Assembly: GCF_000980885.2 (NCBI RefSeq)
Contig: NZ_LBDA02000039.1
Coordinates: 124,001 to 188,000 of the forward strand
Length of the DNA stretch: 64,000 nucleotides
Direction: 5' to 3'
Source: Streptomyces malaysiense
GTDB taxonomy: Bacteria; Actinomycetota; Actinomycetes; Streptomycetales; Streptomycetaceae
Below, one piece after another: positions 50,421 through 59,635 of this stretch. Within the stretch, counting starts at the first letter, position 1. Every line of letters begins with the position of its first letter. Below the pieces are notes generated by a model, which saw nothing but the letters and a program-made list of their open reading frames with translations, was not told the origin of the DNA and ran no database searches. Both the position numbers and the translations under genes were made by a program.

Positions 50421-52445
50421 ATGACACCGATCAGCCGAAGGGGCTTCGTGGGGCTGGGCGCATCCGTGGCGGCGGGAGTGGCGCTGGGCGCCACCACGCG
50501 CACGACCGCGGCGGCCGCCACCACGGCGACCGGCACGATCAAGGACGTCAAGCACGTGGTGATCCTGATGCAGGAGAACCGCAGCTTCGACCACTACTTC
50601 GGCCGCCTCAAGGGCGTGCGCGGCTTCGACGACCGCAGCGGCATCACCCTCGGCGGCAACCACTCCGTCTTCGACCAGCCGAACCTGCTCTCCCGGCAGT
50701 ACCCGTGGAAGCTGAGCTCCACCCCGTCGGTGTTCGGCAAGGACGGCGAGACCCTCGCGCAGTGCAACGGCGACCTGCCGCACTCCTGGTCCTCGCAGCA
50801 CTCCGCCTGGAACAAGGGCCGCCTGGACAACTGGGTCCTGGGAGTCGGCAACGTCCGCTCGCTCGGCTACCTGGACCGCTCCGACATCCCGTTCCACTAC
50901 GCGCTCGCCGACAACTACACCGTCTGCGACGCCTACTTCTGCTCCACGCTGAGCGCCACCGGACCGAACCGCACCTATCTGTGGAGCGGCAAGGTCGACG
51001 CCTCCAGCAACGACGGCGGCGACGAGTCCGGCCTCACCTGGCAGACCTACGCCGAGTCCCTCCAGGCCGCCGGGGTGAGCTGGAAGGTCTACCAGAACGC
51101 CTCCGACAACTACGGCGACAACGCCTGCGCCTACTTCAGCAGGTTCGCCGCCGCCAAGGCCGGCGACCCGCTGTACGAGCGCGGCATGTCCTCGGTGCCG
51201 AAGGTGACCGGCTCCACCCCGGACGACATCGCCGCCGCCATCAGGGCCGACGTGCGGGCGGGCACCCTCCCGCAGGTCTCCTGGGTGGTGGCCAACCAGG
51301 CCTTCTCCGAGCACCCCTACGCCCCGCCCGGCGACGGCGCCCACTTCGTCAACCTCGTCTACCAGGCCCTCGCCGCCGACGAGGACGTCTTCGACTCCAC
51401 CGTCATGTTCCTCAACTACGACGAGAACGACGGCTACTTCGACCACGTTCCCCCGCCGTCCCCGCCCTCCGGCACGGCCGGCGAGTTCCTCGACGGGGTG
51501 CCGTTCGGCTTCGGCTTCCGGGTGCCGATGATCGTCATCTCGCCCTGGACGCGCGGTGGCTGGGTCTCCTCCGAGGTTTTCGAGCACACCTCGGTGCTGC
51601 GCTTCCTGGAGACCTGGACGGCCGCCCTCGGCACCCCCGCGAAGTGCCCCAACATCAGCGACTGGCGGCGCAAGGTGAGCGGCGACCTCACCGGCGTGTT
51701 CGACTTCGCGCACCCGGTGGGGGGCCCGGTCACGCTGCCCGCGACCAGCGTCATCGGCATCGGCAACTGCGCCGCGCTGCCCAATCCGGTGCCGACCGAC
51801 AACGCGCTGCCCGCGCAGGAGCCCGGCACCCGTCCGGCCCGCGCGCTGCCGTACCAGCCGGGCGGCTACCTGGACCGCCTGGAGTTCGACGCGGGCGGCA
51901 AGACGCTCGCCTGGTTCGTCATGACCAACCAGGGCGGTCCCGCCTCCCGCGCGGCCCACTTCTCCATCCACCCCAACGCCTACCGGGACACCACCCCCTG
52001 GCAGTACACGGTGGACGCGGGCGGCACCGCCACCGACTTCTTCAACATCGGTTCGGGCTACGGCGACGGCAAGTACGACCTGTCGATGATCGGCCCCAAC
52101 CGCTTCCTGCGCCGCTTCCAGGGCGACGCCACCAAGGCGGGCAGGTCCGCCGAGGTGAGCACCCGTTACGCCGTGGAGCCGGGGACCGGGAAGCTCGCCG
52201 TCTACTTCAGGATGGCCAACTCCGGTTCCGTGCCGGTGAAGTTCACCATCACCTCCAACCACTACCGCGGCGACGGCCCCTGGACGTACACCGTCGCCGC
52301 CGGTGCCTCGGCGGAGGACTTCTTCAACGCCGTCGCGTACAGCGACGGCTGGTACGACTTCACGATCACCGTGGACTGCGACCCGGCCTGGTCGCGCCGG
52401 TTCACCGGGCACCTGGAGACGGGCGCCGCCAGCGTCAGCGGCTGA
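50421..52445 (+). CDS. Phosphocholine-type phospholipase C, Tat-exported
   Basis: A 674-residue secreted phosphoesterase. A twin-arginine signal is at the start (SRRGFVGLGASVAAGVALGA). The catalytic domain has VKHVVILMQENRSFDHYFG (metal Glu/Asn, about 38-56), FHYALADNYTVCDAYFCS, TGPNRTYLWSG and FLNYDENDGYFDHVPPP, followed by VPMIVISPWTRGGWVSSEVFEHTSVLRFLE. Two C-terminal DUF756-type domains (KTLAWFVMTNQGG and GKLAVYFRMANSGS) complete the PlcH-like layout. ATG at 50421 follows GAGGACGGACGA; a GTG at 50403 is less likely. It hydrolyses phosphatidylcholine or sphingomyelin and releases phosphate groups. The end overlaps the convergent oxidoreductase by 11 bases. Confidence 0.9.
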   Translation: MTPISRRGFVGLGASVAAGVALGATTRTTAAAATTATGTIKDVKHVVILMQENRSFDHYFGRLKGVRGFDDRSGITLGGNHSVFDQPNLLSRQYPWKLSSTPSVFGKDGETLAQCNGDLPHSWSSQHSAWNKGRLDNWVLGVGNVRSLGYLDRSDIPFHYALADNYTVCDAYFCSTLSATGPNRTYLWSGKVDASSNDGGDESGLTWQTYAESLQAAGVSWKVYQNASDNYGDNACAYFSRFAAAKAGDPLYERGMSSVPKVTGSTPDDIAAAIRADVRAGTLPQVSWVVANQAFSEHPYAPPGDGAHFVNLVYQALAADEDVFDSTVMFLNYDENDGYFDHVPPPSPPSGTAGEFLDGVPFGFGFRVPMIVISPWTRGGWVSSEVFEHTSVLRFLETWTAALGTPAKCPNISDWRRKVSGDLTGVFDFAHPVGGPVTLPATSVIGIGNCAALPNPVPTDNALPAQEPGTRPARALPYQPGGYLDRLEFDAGGKTLAWFVMTNQGGPASRAAHFSIHPNAYRDTTPWQYTVDAGGTATDFFNIGSGYGDGKYDLSMIGPNRFLRRFQGDATKAGRSAEVSTRYAVEPGTGKLAVYFRMANSGSVPVKFTITSNHYRGDGPWTYTVAAGASAEDFFNAVAYSDGWYDFTITVDCDPAWSRRFTGHLETGAASVSG

Positions 52446-53460
52446 CCGCGGCGTACAGGTCCGGGCGCGGGGCCGGTTCGACGGCCACCCGGCCGCCGCT
52501 CTCCAGCGCCCGGACCCCCGCCTCGGCGACGAGCGAGGCGGCATAGCCGTCCCAGGCGCTCGGCCCGGTCACCCGGCCCGCCCGGGTGGCGTCCACCCAG
52601 TCCTGCACCTCGCGGTCGTAGGCGTCGGCGAAGCGCACGAGGTAGTCCCGGGCCACCTCCCGCCGGGCGCCGTCCGCCCGGGTGACCACCATGGCGTGCT
52701 CCTCGCCGACGCGCGCGCTGCCCGCCTCGCACACCGCCTCGCAGCGCACCTGGTAGCCGAAGCCGCAGTTGACGAACACCTCGACGTCCACCAGGACGCC
52801 CCGCTCGCTCTCGAACAGCACGAACTGCGGGTCGACCAGCCCCGCGGGCGCGCCGCCGGAGGACACCGGACGCCGCACCGTCACCGCCGTCAGCTCCTCG
52901 CCCAGCAGCCAGCGGGCCGCGTCGATCTCGTGCGAGACCGAGCTGTTGATCAGCTCGGCGCTGGTGAACCCGGGCGGCGAGGAGACATTGCGGTGGACGC
53001 AGTGCAGCATCAGCGGCCGGCCGAGCGAGCCCCCGTCCAGCAGCGCCTTCAGGCGCAGGTACTCGGCGTCGTACCGGCGCATGAACCCGATCTGCGCCAG
53101 CCGCCGCCCGAGCCGCGCCTCGGCCGCCACGACCCGCAGGGCCCCGGCGGGGTCCGGCACCATCGGCTTCTCGCACAGCACCGGCAGGTTCCGCGCGAAC
53201 GCGGCCAGCAGCGCGGCCTCGTGCGCCGGGCCGGGGGAGGCGATCAGCACGGCGCCGACGCCCGGCGCGTCCAGCGCGGCCCCGGGCTCCGTGTGCACGG
53301 CCACCCCGGCGAGGCCCGCGGCGGCGGCCTTGGCCCGCTCGGCGTCGGGGTCGGCGACGGCCGCGACCCGGGCACCGCTGATCACCCGGTCCAGGCGCCG
53401 CACATGGTCGGCCCCCATGTTCCCGGCTCCCAGCACCGCCACACCCAGCGGCTCACCCAT
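52435..53460 (-). CDS. Gfo/Idh/MocA-family oxidoreductase (inositol dehydrogenase-like)
   Basis: A 341-residue NAD(P)-dependent sugar or cyclitol dehydrogenase. The Rossmann motif AVLGAGNMGADH (about 8-19) is followed by the catalytic EKP in VLCEKPMV (about 97-104), then QIGFMRRYDAEY and HEIDAARWLLG with the active-site Asp/His pair, as in IolG. ATG at 53460. It is a single gene, convergent with the phospholipase. myo-Inositol 2-dehydrogenase is the closest guess; other inosose or sugar substrates are possible, and no other inositol-catabolism genes are nearby. Confidence 0.84.
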   Translation of the reverse strand: MGEPLGVAVLGAGNMGADHVRRLDRVISGARVAAVADPDAERAKAAAAGLAGVAVHTEPGAALDAPGVGAVLIASPGPAHEAALLAAFARNLPVLCEKPMVPDPAGALRVVAAEARLGRRLAQIGFMRRYDAEYLRLKALLDGGSLGRPLMLHCVHRNVSSPPGFTSAELINSSVSHEIDAARWLLGEELTAVTVRRPVSSGGAPAGLVDPQFVLFESERGVLVDVEVFVNCGFGYQVRCEAVCEAGSARVGEEHAMVVTRADGARREVARDYLVRFADAYDREVQDWVDATRAGRVTGPSAWDGYAASLVAEAGVRALESGGRVAVEPAPRPDLYAAVSR

Positions 53461-53538
53461 GCGCGCTCCCTCACGTCGACGATCACGCGTAGCGTACGTC
53501 GGCGGGGGAGCGCGTACTCAGGGGGCCGCGGGGGCGGG

Positions 53539-54633
53539 TCAGAACCGCAGCACCCCCGCGATCCCGTCCTCCTCGCCCAGCGTGCCGTCGGGCACGAAGC
53601 GGACGTCGGCGCCGGTCTCCAGGCACTGCTCGACGATCTCGTCGACGATGTCGTCGCGGGCGTCCAGATCGCCGGGCTCGGCCGGCACCAGGTGGTCGCC
53701 GTCGTCGCGGACCACGGCCCGGAAGCCCTCCTCCACGGCGAGCAGCCGCACCCGGCCCTCCCGGGCGCTGAGCCACAGCTCGTCCAGGCCCGCGGCGAAG
53801 GTGCGGTGGCCGCGCGCCGAGATCAGTTCCTCGACGATGGAGTGGGCGCCCTTGGACTCCTCCGCCTCCAGGACCGGCCGGATGGCCTGCCAGACGGCTT
53901 CGGGACCCGAGTGGGCTAGCCCGCCGTGCCCCACGTGCACCGCGCCCCTGGAGACCGTGCCGGCCTCGTCCAGCAGGGAGAGCGCCGCCCGGTCGCCGGT
54001 GACGTACAGCGGGCGCGGCTGCTCGCGCAGGACGGCGGCCATCGCGTTGTCCGCCTCGCGCAGGAACTGGCGGGTGCCCTCGTCACGGAAGGTGCTCGGC
54101 AGATCGCCGACGCGCTCCTGCCGTTCGGCGTCGAAGTTCGTCCGGCTGCGGGTCAGCGGGAAGCCCCCGGTGTGGTCCTCCACCACCCGGTCCGGGCCGC
54201 CGCTCCACAGAGTGACCTGGTCGGCCGAGACCGACAGCACCCAGAAGGGCCGCTCCGCCGCCTGCGCGGCGACCAGGTTGCGGGTGATGAAGGTGTCCGC
54301 GAGCACCACGCGCTCGGGGACGCTGCGGGCCAGCGACCAGACCTGGTGCTCGCCGGGCGCGGCGAAGATCACCAGGCCGTCCTCGGCGTGCGCGAGATCG
54401 ACCTCGGCGAGAGCCCGGTCGAGCTGGGCGTCCACGTCCGCCCGCCGTTCCCGGGTCACCGCCGGATCGGCCTCCAGGCGCTTGCGGGCCTCGGCCAGCA
54501 CATTGCGCAGCCGGACCGGATCCTGGTCGTTGCCGGATCCGCGGCGGTGCGTCGGGGTCAGCACCGACACCGCCGGATAGGGCCGCGGACGCCGCAGTTC
54601 GGCAAGGGTTGCGGGACTCAGTGCGTGCTCCAT
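53539..54633 (-). CDS. BaeRF-family (release-factor-like) protein
   Basis: A 364-residue protein. I recognise the bacterial archaeo-eukaryotic release-factor (BaeRF) pattern: ALSPATLAELRRPRPYPAVSVLTPTHRR at the start, LVIFAAPGEHQVWSL, PFWVLSVSADQVTLWSGG, READNAMAAVLREQPRPLYVTGD, and an eL30e-like C-terminal part (VEELISARGHRTFAAGLDELWLSAREGRVRLLAVEEG). A role in ribosome rescue or RNA handling is proposed for such families but not proven. ATG at 54633. It is monocistronic, upstream of the oxidoreductase gene by 78 bases, and divergent from the asparagine synthetase gene. Confidence 0.68.
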   Translation of the reverse strand: MEHALSPATLAELRRPRPYPAVSVLTPTHRRGSGNDQDPVRLRNVLAEARKRLEADPAVTRERRADVDAQLDRALAEVDLAHAEDGLVIFAAPGEHQVWSLARSVPERVVLADTFITRNLVAAQAAERPFWVLSVSADQVTLWSGGPDRVVEDHTGGFPLTRSRTNFDAERQERVGDLPSTFRDEGTRQFLREADNAMAAVLREQPRPLYVTGDRAALSLLDEAGTVSRGAVHVGHGGLAHSGPEAVWQAIRPVLEAEESKGAHSIVEELISARGHRTFAAGLDELWLSAREGRVRLLAVEEGFRAVVRDDGDHLVPAEPGDLDARDDIVDEIVEQCLETGADVRFVPDGTLGEEDGIAGVLRF

Positions 54634-55049
54634 GACAGCACCATAGGGCCGATTCACAGGTACGGCATTCGGGGTATTCCGGACTTGTGGCAGCGGGCCG
54701 GGAGGCGGTCGCGGCGCCCCGGTGGCCGGCCCGCCGGAGCACCGAAGGGCTGCCGGTCGCGGCGCCCTGCGACGCGCCTCGCTTGGGGAAATTTTTGCCC
54801 GTGGCCGGTTCCCGGCGCCTGTGGCGCTCCGGCCTCGCGATTCCCGGATCCCGCGGAGGCAAAGCGCGGCCGAAACCGCCTGGCGGACGGCCGCGGCCGT
54901 GTTGCGTCCGCGTTGACCGGGGCCGGGCGCGGGCGGACGCTCACCATATAGGTGCTCGATACAACTGGTTCGTCGGCCGACGCCGCGGCCCACAGGAAAG
55001 CACAGATGAGCGCGGCACCGGCGGTCGGCCGGAGGGCAGGAGGCAGCGC
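54634..55049. other. 416-base divergent intergenic region
   Basis: No gene is supported here. TTGACC (54913-54918) could be a -35 for the asparagine synthetase gene but has no clear -10 at 17 bases. The symmetric CACC-ATATA-GGTG (54942-54954) and GATACA (54958-54963) are the only AT-rich elements and may mark the promoter. Confidence 0.4.
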
Positions 55050-56891
55050 ATGTGCGGCATCACCGGATGGGTTTCCTTCGATCGTGACCTGAGCGCCGAG
55101 GCCACCACATTGCATGCGATGACCGAGACGATGGCCTGCCGCGGCCCGGACGACCGCGGCACCTGGGCCGAGGGACCCGCCGCCCTGGGTCACCGCCGGC
55201 TCGCCGTCATCGACCTGCCCGGCGGCCGCCAGCCGATGTCCCTCACGACCCCCGAGGGCACCGTCGCGCTGGTCTACTCCGGGGAGACCTACAACTTCAC
55301 CGAACTGCGCCGCGAACTGACTGGCCGCGGCCACCGGTTCACCACCGGCTCCGACACCGAGGTGGTCCTGCGCGCCTACCTCGAATGGGGCGGCGCGCTC
55401 GCCGAACGCCTCAACGGAATGTACGCGTTCGCCGTGTGGGACGGCCGCCGCGACGAACTCGTGATGATCCGCGACCGCATGGGCATCAAGCCGTTCTACT
55501 ACTACCGCACACCCGACGGCGTCCTGTTCGGCTCCGAGCCCAAGGCGATCCTCGCCAACCCGCTGGCCCGCCCCCGGGTGACCCTCGACGGCCTGCGCGA
55601 ACTGCTCGTGATGATCAAGACCCCCGGGCACGCCGTCTGGGACGGCATGCGCGAGGTGGAGCCCGGCACGGTCGTCACCGTCGGCCGTGCCGGGCTCTCC
55701 ACCCGCGTCTACTGGCGCCTGGAGACCCGCCCGCACGAGGACGACCGCGACACCACCGTCGCCCGTGTGCGCACCCTCCTGGACGACATCGTGCGTCGCC
55801 AGCTCGTCGCCGACGTGCCCCGCTGCACCCTGCTCTCCGGCGGTCTCGACTCCTCCGCCATGACCGCGATCGCCGCCCGGCAGCTCGCCGAGCGGGGCGA
55901 GACGGTGCGCTCCTTCGCCGTCGACTTCGTCGGCCAGACCGAGAACTTCGTCGCCGACGAACTGCGCGGCACCCCCGACACCCCCTTCGTGCACGACGTC
56001 GCCCTGCGCTCCGGCACCGAACACCAGGACATCGTGCTCGACGCCGAGGCCCTCGCCGACCCCGCCGTGCGCGAAACCGTCATCCGGGCCCGCGACCTGC
56101 CGGCCGGCTTCGGCGACATGGACGCCTCACTGCTGCTCCTCTTCCGCGCCATCCGACGGCAGTCCACGGTCGCCCTGTCCGGCGAGTCCGCCGACGAGGT
56201 CTTCGGCGGCTACCTCCAGTTCTTCGACGAGGACGCCCGCAGCGCCGACGCCTTCCCCTGGCTGGTGCGCTTCGGCCGCCACTTCGGCGACGACTCCGAC
56301 GTCCTGCGCGCCGACCTGGTCACGAAACTCGACCTCGACGGATACACGGCCGACGGCTACCGGACGGCCGTCGCGGGCATCGAACGCCTCGCCGGCGAGA
56401 GCGACTTCGAGTACCGGATGCGGCGGATGTGCCATCTGCACCTCACCCGGTTCGTGCGCGTCCTGCTCGACCGCAAGGACCGGATGAGCATGGCCACCGG
56501 CCTGGAGGTACGGGTGCCGTTCTGCGACCACCGCCTGGTCGAGTACGTGTACAACACCCCCTGGGCCCTGAAGTCCTTCGACGGCCGGGAGAAGAGCCTG
56601 CTGCGCGAGGCGGCGAAGGACGTCCTGCCGCGGAGCGTCTACGACAGGGTCAAGAGCCCCTACCCGTCCACCCAGGACCCGCGCTACGCCCGCGCCCTCC
56701 AGGAGCAGGCCAAGGACCTGCTCGCCAGGCCCTCGCACCGCGTCTTCGACCTGGTGGACCGGGACCGCGTACGGCAGGCCGCCGAACGCGAGGCCCCGGT
56801 GTCCGACCAGGCGGCCCGGCGCGGCCTGGAACGCACCCTGGACCTCGCGCAGTGGCTGGACCTGTACGCGCCGCGGCTCGTCCTCGGCTGA
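55050..56891 (+). CDS. asnB: Asparagine synthetase (glutamine-hydrolysing)
   Basis: A 613-residue class B asparagine synthetase. Cys2 after the initiator Met (MCGITGWV) is the N-terminal nucleophile of the glutaminase domain (1-215), with RLAVIDLPGGRQP, SGETYNF and the RDRMGIKPFYY ammonia-tunnel region. The synthetase domain has the PP-loop LLSGGLDSSAMTAI near 257-270, then ALSGESADEVFGGYL near 374 and the Lys/Arg motif RKDRMSMATGLEVRVPFCDHRLVEY near 475. ATG at 55050 follows AGGAGG. It makes Asn or, in secondary pathways, amidates other carboxylates. It is monocistronic, so a housekeeping or stress role is likely. Confidence 0.9.
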   Translation: MCGITGWVSFDRDLSAEATTLHAMTETMACRGPDDRGTWAEGPAALGHRRLAVIDLPGGRQPMSLTTPEGTVALVYSGETYNFTELRRELTGRGHRFTTGSDTEVVLRAYLEWGGALAERLNGMYAFAVWDGRRDELVMIRDRMGIKPFYYYRTPDGVLFGSEPKAILANPLARPRVTLDGLRELLVMIKTPGHAVWDGMREVEPGTVVTVGRAGLSTRVYWRLETRPHEDDRDTTVARVRTLLDDIVRRQLVADVPRCTLLSGGLDSSAMTAIAARQLAERGETVRSFAVDFVGQTENFVADELRGTPDTPFVHDVALRSGTEHQDIVLDAEALADPAVRETVIRARDLPAGFGDMDASLLLLFRAIRRQSTVALSGESADEVFGGYLQFFDEDARSADAFPWLVRFGRHFGDDSDVLRADLVTKLDLDGYTADGYRTAVAGIERLAGESDFEYRMRRMCHLHLTRFVRVLLDRKDRMSMATGLEVRVPFCDHRLVEYVYNTPWALKSFDGREKSLLREAAKDVLPRSVYDRVKSPYPSTQDPRYARALQEQAKDLLARPSHRVFDLVDRDRVRQAAEREAPVSDQAARRGLERTLDLAQWLDLYAPRLVLG

Positions 56892-56917
56892 GCGGTCCGG
56901 TCCGCCGAGCGGGGCTC

Positions 56918-57685
56918 TCAGCTCGGGCTCGAGCTGGGGCTGACGCCGGGACTCGGGCCGGTCGCGGCCGGGCTCGTCGGCGTCGCGCCGCTCGCGCTCG
57001 GGCTCGTCGGCGCCGGGCCCACCGTGCTCGGGCCCGCCCGGTCCGGCCGGTGCGGGCTCCGCCCGGTCGGGCTCGACGCGGTCGGGCTCGACGCGGTCGG
57101 GGCCGGCGTCGGACCGGGCGTCGGGCCGGACGGGGCCGGCTTCGGGCTCGTCCGGGTCCCCGCGCCCAGTCCGAGCGCCCGGTCCGCGGCCGCCGCCGAG
57201 GGCTGCCAGGACGTCGTCACCGGCTCCCACACCGGCACCTGGACGCCGGTGCCGAGCCGGGCGGGGGCGAAGACACGGCCCCAGCGGCCCGCCCAGTCGC
57301 CGACCGTGACCGACGACGCCCGGCGGGCCTGCGGGTCCGCCGCGCGCACGACGGTGCGCACATCGGCGTGGACGGTCGCGCCCGGCGCGAGCCGCAGCCG
57401 GCCGGTGGCGTTGCCCGGCACCGGCAGCGCGGCCCCGTCCAGTCCGCCGAAGGTCACCAGCGGCACCCGGTCGACGGCGCAGGTCCGCCCGCTGCGGTTG
57501 GTGACGCTGACGCGCACCACCGTGGGCCGGTGCGGCACGGCCGCCGCCCGCAGCGCCAGCTCCCCCTGGACGCACGGGGCCACCCGTGGGGCCCGGACGG
57601 CGGCCTGTCCCGGCGGCGCGGCGAGCCACAGGGCCGCCACGGCGGCCGAGGCGAGGGGTACGGCGATGGCGGCGCGCATGCGCAT
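56918..57685 (-). CDS. Secreted DUF4232-like protein with Pro/Ser/Thr-rich tail
   Basis: A 255-residue exported protein. A short signal peptide (MRMRAAIAVPLASAAVAALWL, cut near AAPPGQA) is followed by an immunoglobulin-like DUF4232-type domain (VRVSVTNRSGRTCAVDRVPLVTFGG, about 40-160). A low-complexity tail of about 85 residues made of T-A-S-S-P, G-P-T-P and similar units closes the protein. Two Cys (PCVQG, TCAVD) could form a disulfide. The tail contains no sortase signal, so it is probably released or wall-associated. The repetitive DNA of the tail (56,930-57,140) is prone to length change. Function unknown. ATG at 57685; an alternative ATG two codons later. Confidence 0.75.
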   Translation of the reverse strand: MRMRAAIAVPLASAAVAALWLAAPPGQAAVRAPRVAPCVQGELALRAAAVPHRPTVVRVSVTNRSGRTCAVDRVPLVTFGGLDGAALPVPGNATGRLRLAPGATVHADVRTVVRAADPQARRASSVTVGDWAGRWGRVFAPARLGTGVQVPVWEPVTTSWQPSAAAADRALGLGAGTRTSPKPAPSGPTPGPTPAPTASSPTASSPTGRSPHRPDRAGPSTVGPAPTSPSASGATPTSPAATGPSPGVSPSSSPS

Positions 57686-57736
57686 GATGGTGTCCCTCCG
57701 GTCGCGGTCACGGACGCCGGTCGGCGGCCGGTGACG

Positions 57737-59362
57737 TCATCGGTCGATGCGGTTCGGGAAGACCCTCCACTCCTTCCCGTCCGCCGGGCAGGAGCTGCCG
57801 TACGCGGGCAGGGAGCCGTGGAGGAGGAAGTCGTCCACCGTGCGGTGCACGCACACGGAGGAGCCGTAGCCGGTGTGCCCGTCGCCCCTGTTGTCGAGGA
57901 CGACCGCCGCCGGGCCGAGCCGCTGCGCGGTCCGGACGGCCCACGGGTACGGCGTCGCCGGGTCGCCGCGGGTGCCGACGAGCAGCATCCGCGGGGTGTC
58001 GACGTCCTTCACCCGGGCGCGGATGAAATCGGTGCCCTTGGGGCGGCCGTAGCACATCAGCACCTGGGTGAGCCGGTAGCGGCCGAAGACGGGGGACGCC
58101 TCGTCGTACGCGGCCCGCAGCCGCTTCAGATCCCCGGCGATCCGGGCCGCGGAGGGCCGGTCGGGGTCGTCCGCGCAGTTGACCGCCATCAGGGCGGCCT
58201 GGAGGTTGTCGGCCGGTACGTCCTCGGGGGCGACCAGCCCGTCGTGCCCGGGTGCCGGGCGGCCCCGGACCGGCCCGGCGCCCCCGGCGGCGAAGCCCAT
58301 GACGCCCCGGGGATCGCCGTCCCGGGTCAGGGAGCCCAGCGCCCGCCGCAGCGACGGCCACAGGTCCTTGCTGTAGAGGGCCTGCACGATGGCGGCCACC
58401 AGGTCCTGCCCGGAGAACGGGTCGCCGCCGTCGGTCGTGACCGGCCGCCGGTCCAGCGAGCGCACCAGCCGGACCACCGCGTCACCGGCCGCGCGCCGGT
58501 CCCGCCCGAACGGGCAGCCGGCGTGCGCCGCGCACCAGTCCAGGAAGTCGTCCAGCGCGGTCTGCTGCCCGCGCGCGCCGTCGATGCCCTGCTCGGCGAG
58601 CGACTCGGTCAGGGTGTCCACGCCGTCCAGCGCCATCCGTCCCACGTTGTGCGGGAACTGCGCCGCGTACACCGAGCCGAGCCGCGTCCCGTAGGAGAAG
58701 CCCAGGTAGTTGAGCTTGCGCTCGCCGAGGGCCTGGCGGATCACGTCCAGGTCCCGGGCGGCGTTCACGGTCCCTATGTACGGGAGCACGTCACCGGAGC
58801 TGCGCGCGCACGCCTCGGCACTCTGCCGCAACTGCCGCAGCAGCGCCTGGGGATGGTCGAGGTCGGCGGCCGCGCCGCTGACGGCCGCGGCCTGGTCGCC
58901 GCCGTCGCCGCAGCTGACGGGGGAGGAGCGGCCGACGCCGCGCGGGTCGAAGGTGACCACGTCGTAGCCGCCGGCCAGATCCATGAACTCCTGTCCGCCG
59001 TATGCCAGTTCGGTAACGCCCGCGCCACCCGGGCCGCCGAAGTTCAGCAGCACCGAGTGGTGGGACCCGCCGGTGCCGCGATAGCGGCCCAGCGCGAGGT
59101 CGAGCGTCCCGGTGCCGGGCCGGGCGTAGTCGAGCGGGACCGTCACCTTGCCGCACTGCATGTCCCGCGGCGCGCCCGGACCCGGGCAGGCGCCCCAGGC
59201 CACCTTCTGCCGGTAGAACCGGGACAGGTCGGGGCGGCCCGCCACCGTCACCGGACCCGCGGCAGCGGGTGTGGGCAGCACGGAGCCGAGCAGCGCCAGG
59301 GCGAGGACTCCGGTACCCGCACAGCGCCGCACCGCGGACCGCGTGCACAGCTTGGCCAGCAT
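57737..59362 (-). CDS. Secreted tripeptidyl-aminopeptidase-like alpha/beta hydrolase
   Basis: A 541-residue exported peptidase-like hydrolase (SlpD/SlpE/Tap type). The signal peptide is about 1-35 (GVLALALLGSVLPTPAAA). Key motifs are LLNFGGPGGAGVTELAYGG (oxyanion), FDPRGVGRSSPVSC, nucleophile Ser in YLGFSYGTRLGSVYA near 225, Asp in LLVGTRGDPATPYPWA near 470 and His in DGHTGYG near 500, followed by the TAP-like C-terminal domain. ATG at 59362 follows GGGAGG. The family removes tripeptides from extracellular proteins and may mature secreted proteases. It is the only gene of its transcript, upstream of the DUF4232 gene by 51 bases, so the two could be co-transcribed. Confidence 0.87.
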   Translation of the reverse strand: MLAKLCTRSAVRRCAGTGVLALALLGSVLPTPAAAGPVTVAGRPDLSRFYRQKVAWGACPGPGAPRDMQCGKVTVPLDYARPGTGTLDLALGRYRGTGGSHHSVLLNFGGPGGAGVTELAYGGQEFMDLAGGYDVVTFDPRGVGRSSPVSCGDGGDQAAAVSGAAADLDHPQALLRQLRQSAEACARSSGDVLPYIGTVNAARDLDVIRQALGERKLNYLGFSYGTRLGSVYAAQFPHNVGRMALDGVDTLTESLAEQGIDGARGQQTALDDFLDWCAAHAGCPFGRDRRAAGDAVVRLVRSLDRRPVTTDGGDPFSGQDLVAAIVQALYSKDLWPSLRRALGSLTRDGDPRGVMGFAAGGAGPVRGRPAPGHDGLVAPEDVPADNLQAALMAVNCADDPDRPSAARIAGDLKRLRAAYDEASPVFGRYRLTQVLMCYGRPKGTDFIRARVKDVDTPRMLLVGTRGDPATPYPWAVRTAQRLGPAAVVLDNRGDGHTGYGSSVCVHRTVDDFLLHGSLPAYGSSCPADGKEWRVFPNRIDR

Positions 59363-59635
59363 CGATAGCCTCCCGAGGCGCCCGCAGCGGACCGGGACGG
59401 CGCCCTTCCGCTCACCATAAGTGGGCCCCGTTCGGCCCGCCTCCGGGCGGGCGGAACCCCATCGGGTGCCGTATGCTCCGCGCCCGATTGGTGATCATTC
59501 ATCGTCCTTACAATCGTTTCATCAATCCTGCCACTCGATGGGGTGAAAGCCCGTTCGGCCATAACTCGACTGGTTCACCCGCGTTTTACCTGATGCGGGT
59601 GACTGCCCGCGAACTTGTCTGGAAGGCAGGAACCA

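Noticed and set aside
56930..57140. Tandem repeat or CRISPR-like array
   Set aside because: The repetition is irregular, has no spacers and encodes the Pro/Ser/Thr tail of the DUF4232-like protein.
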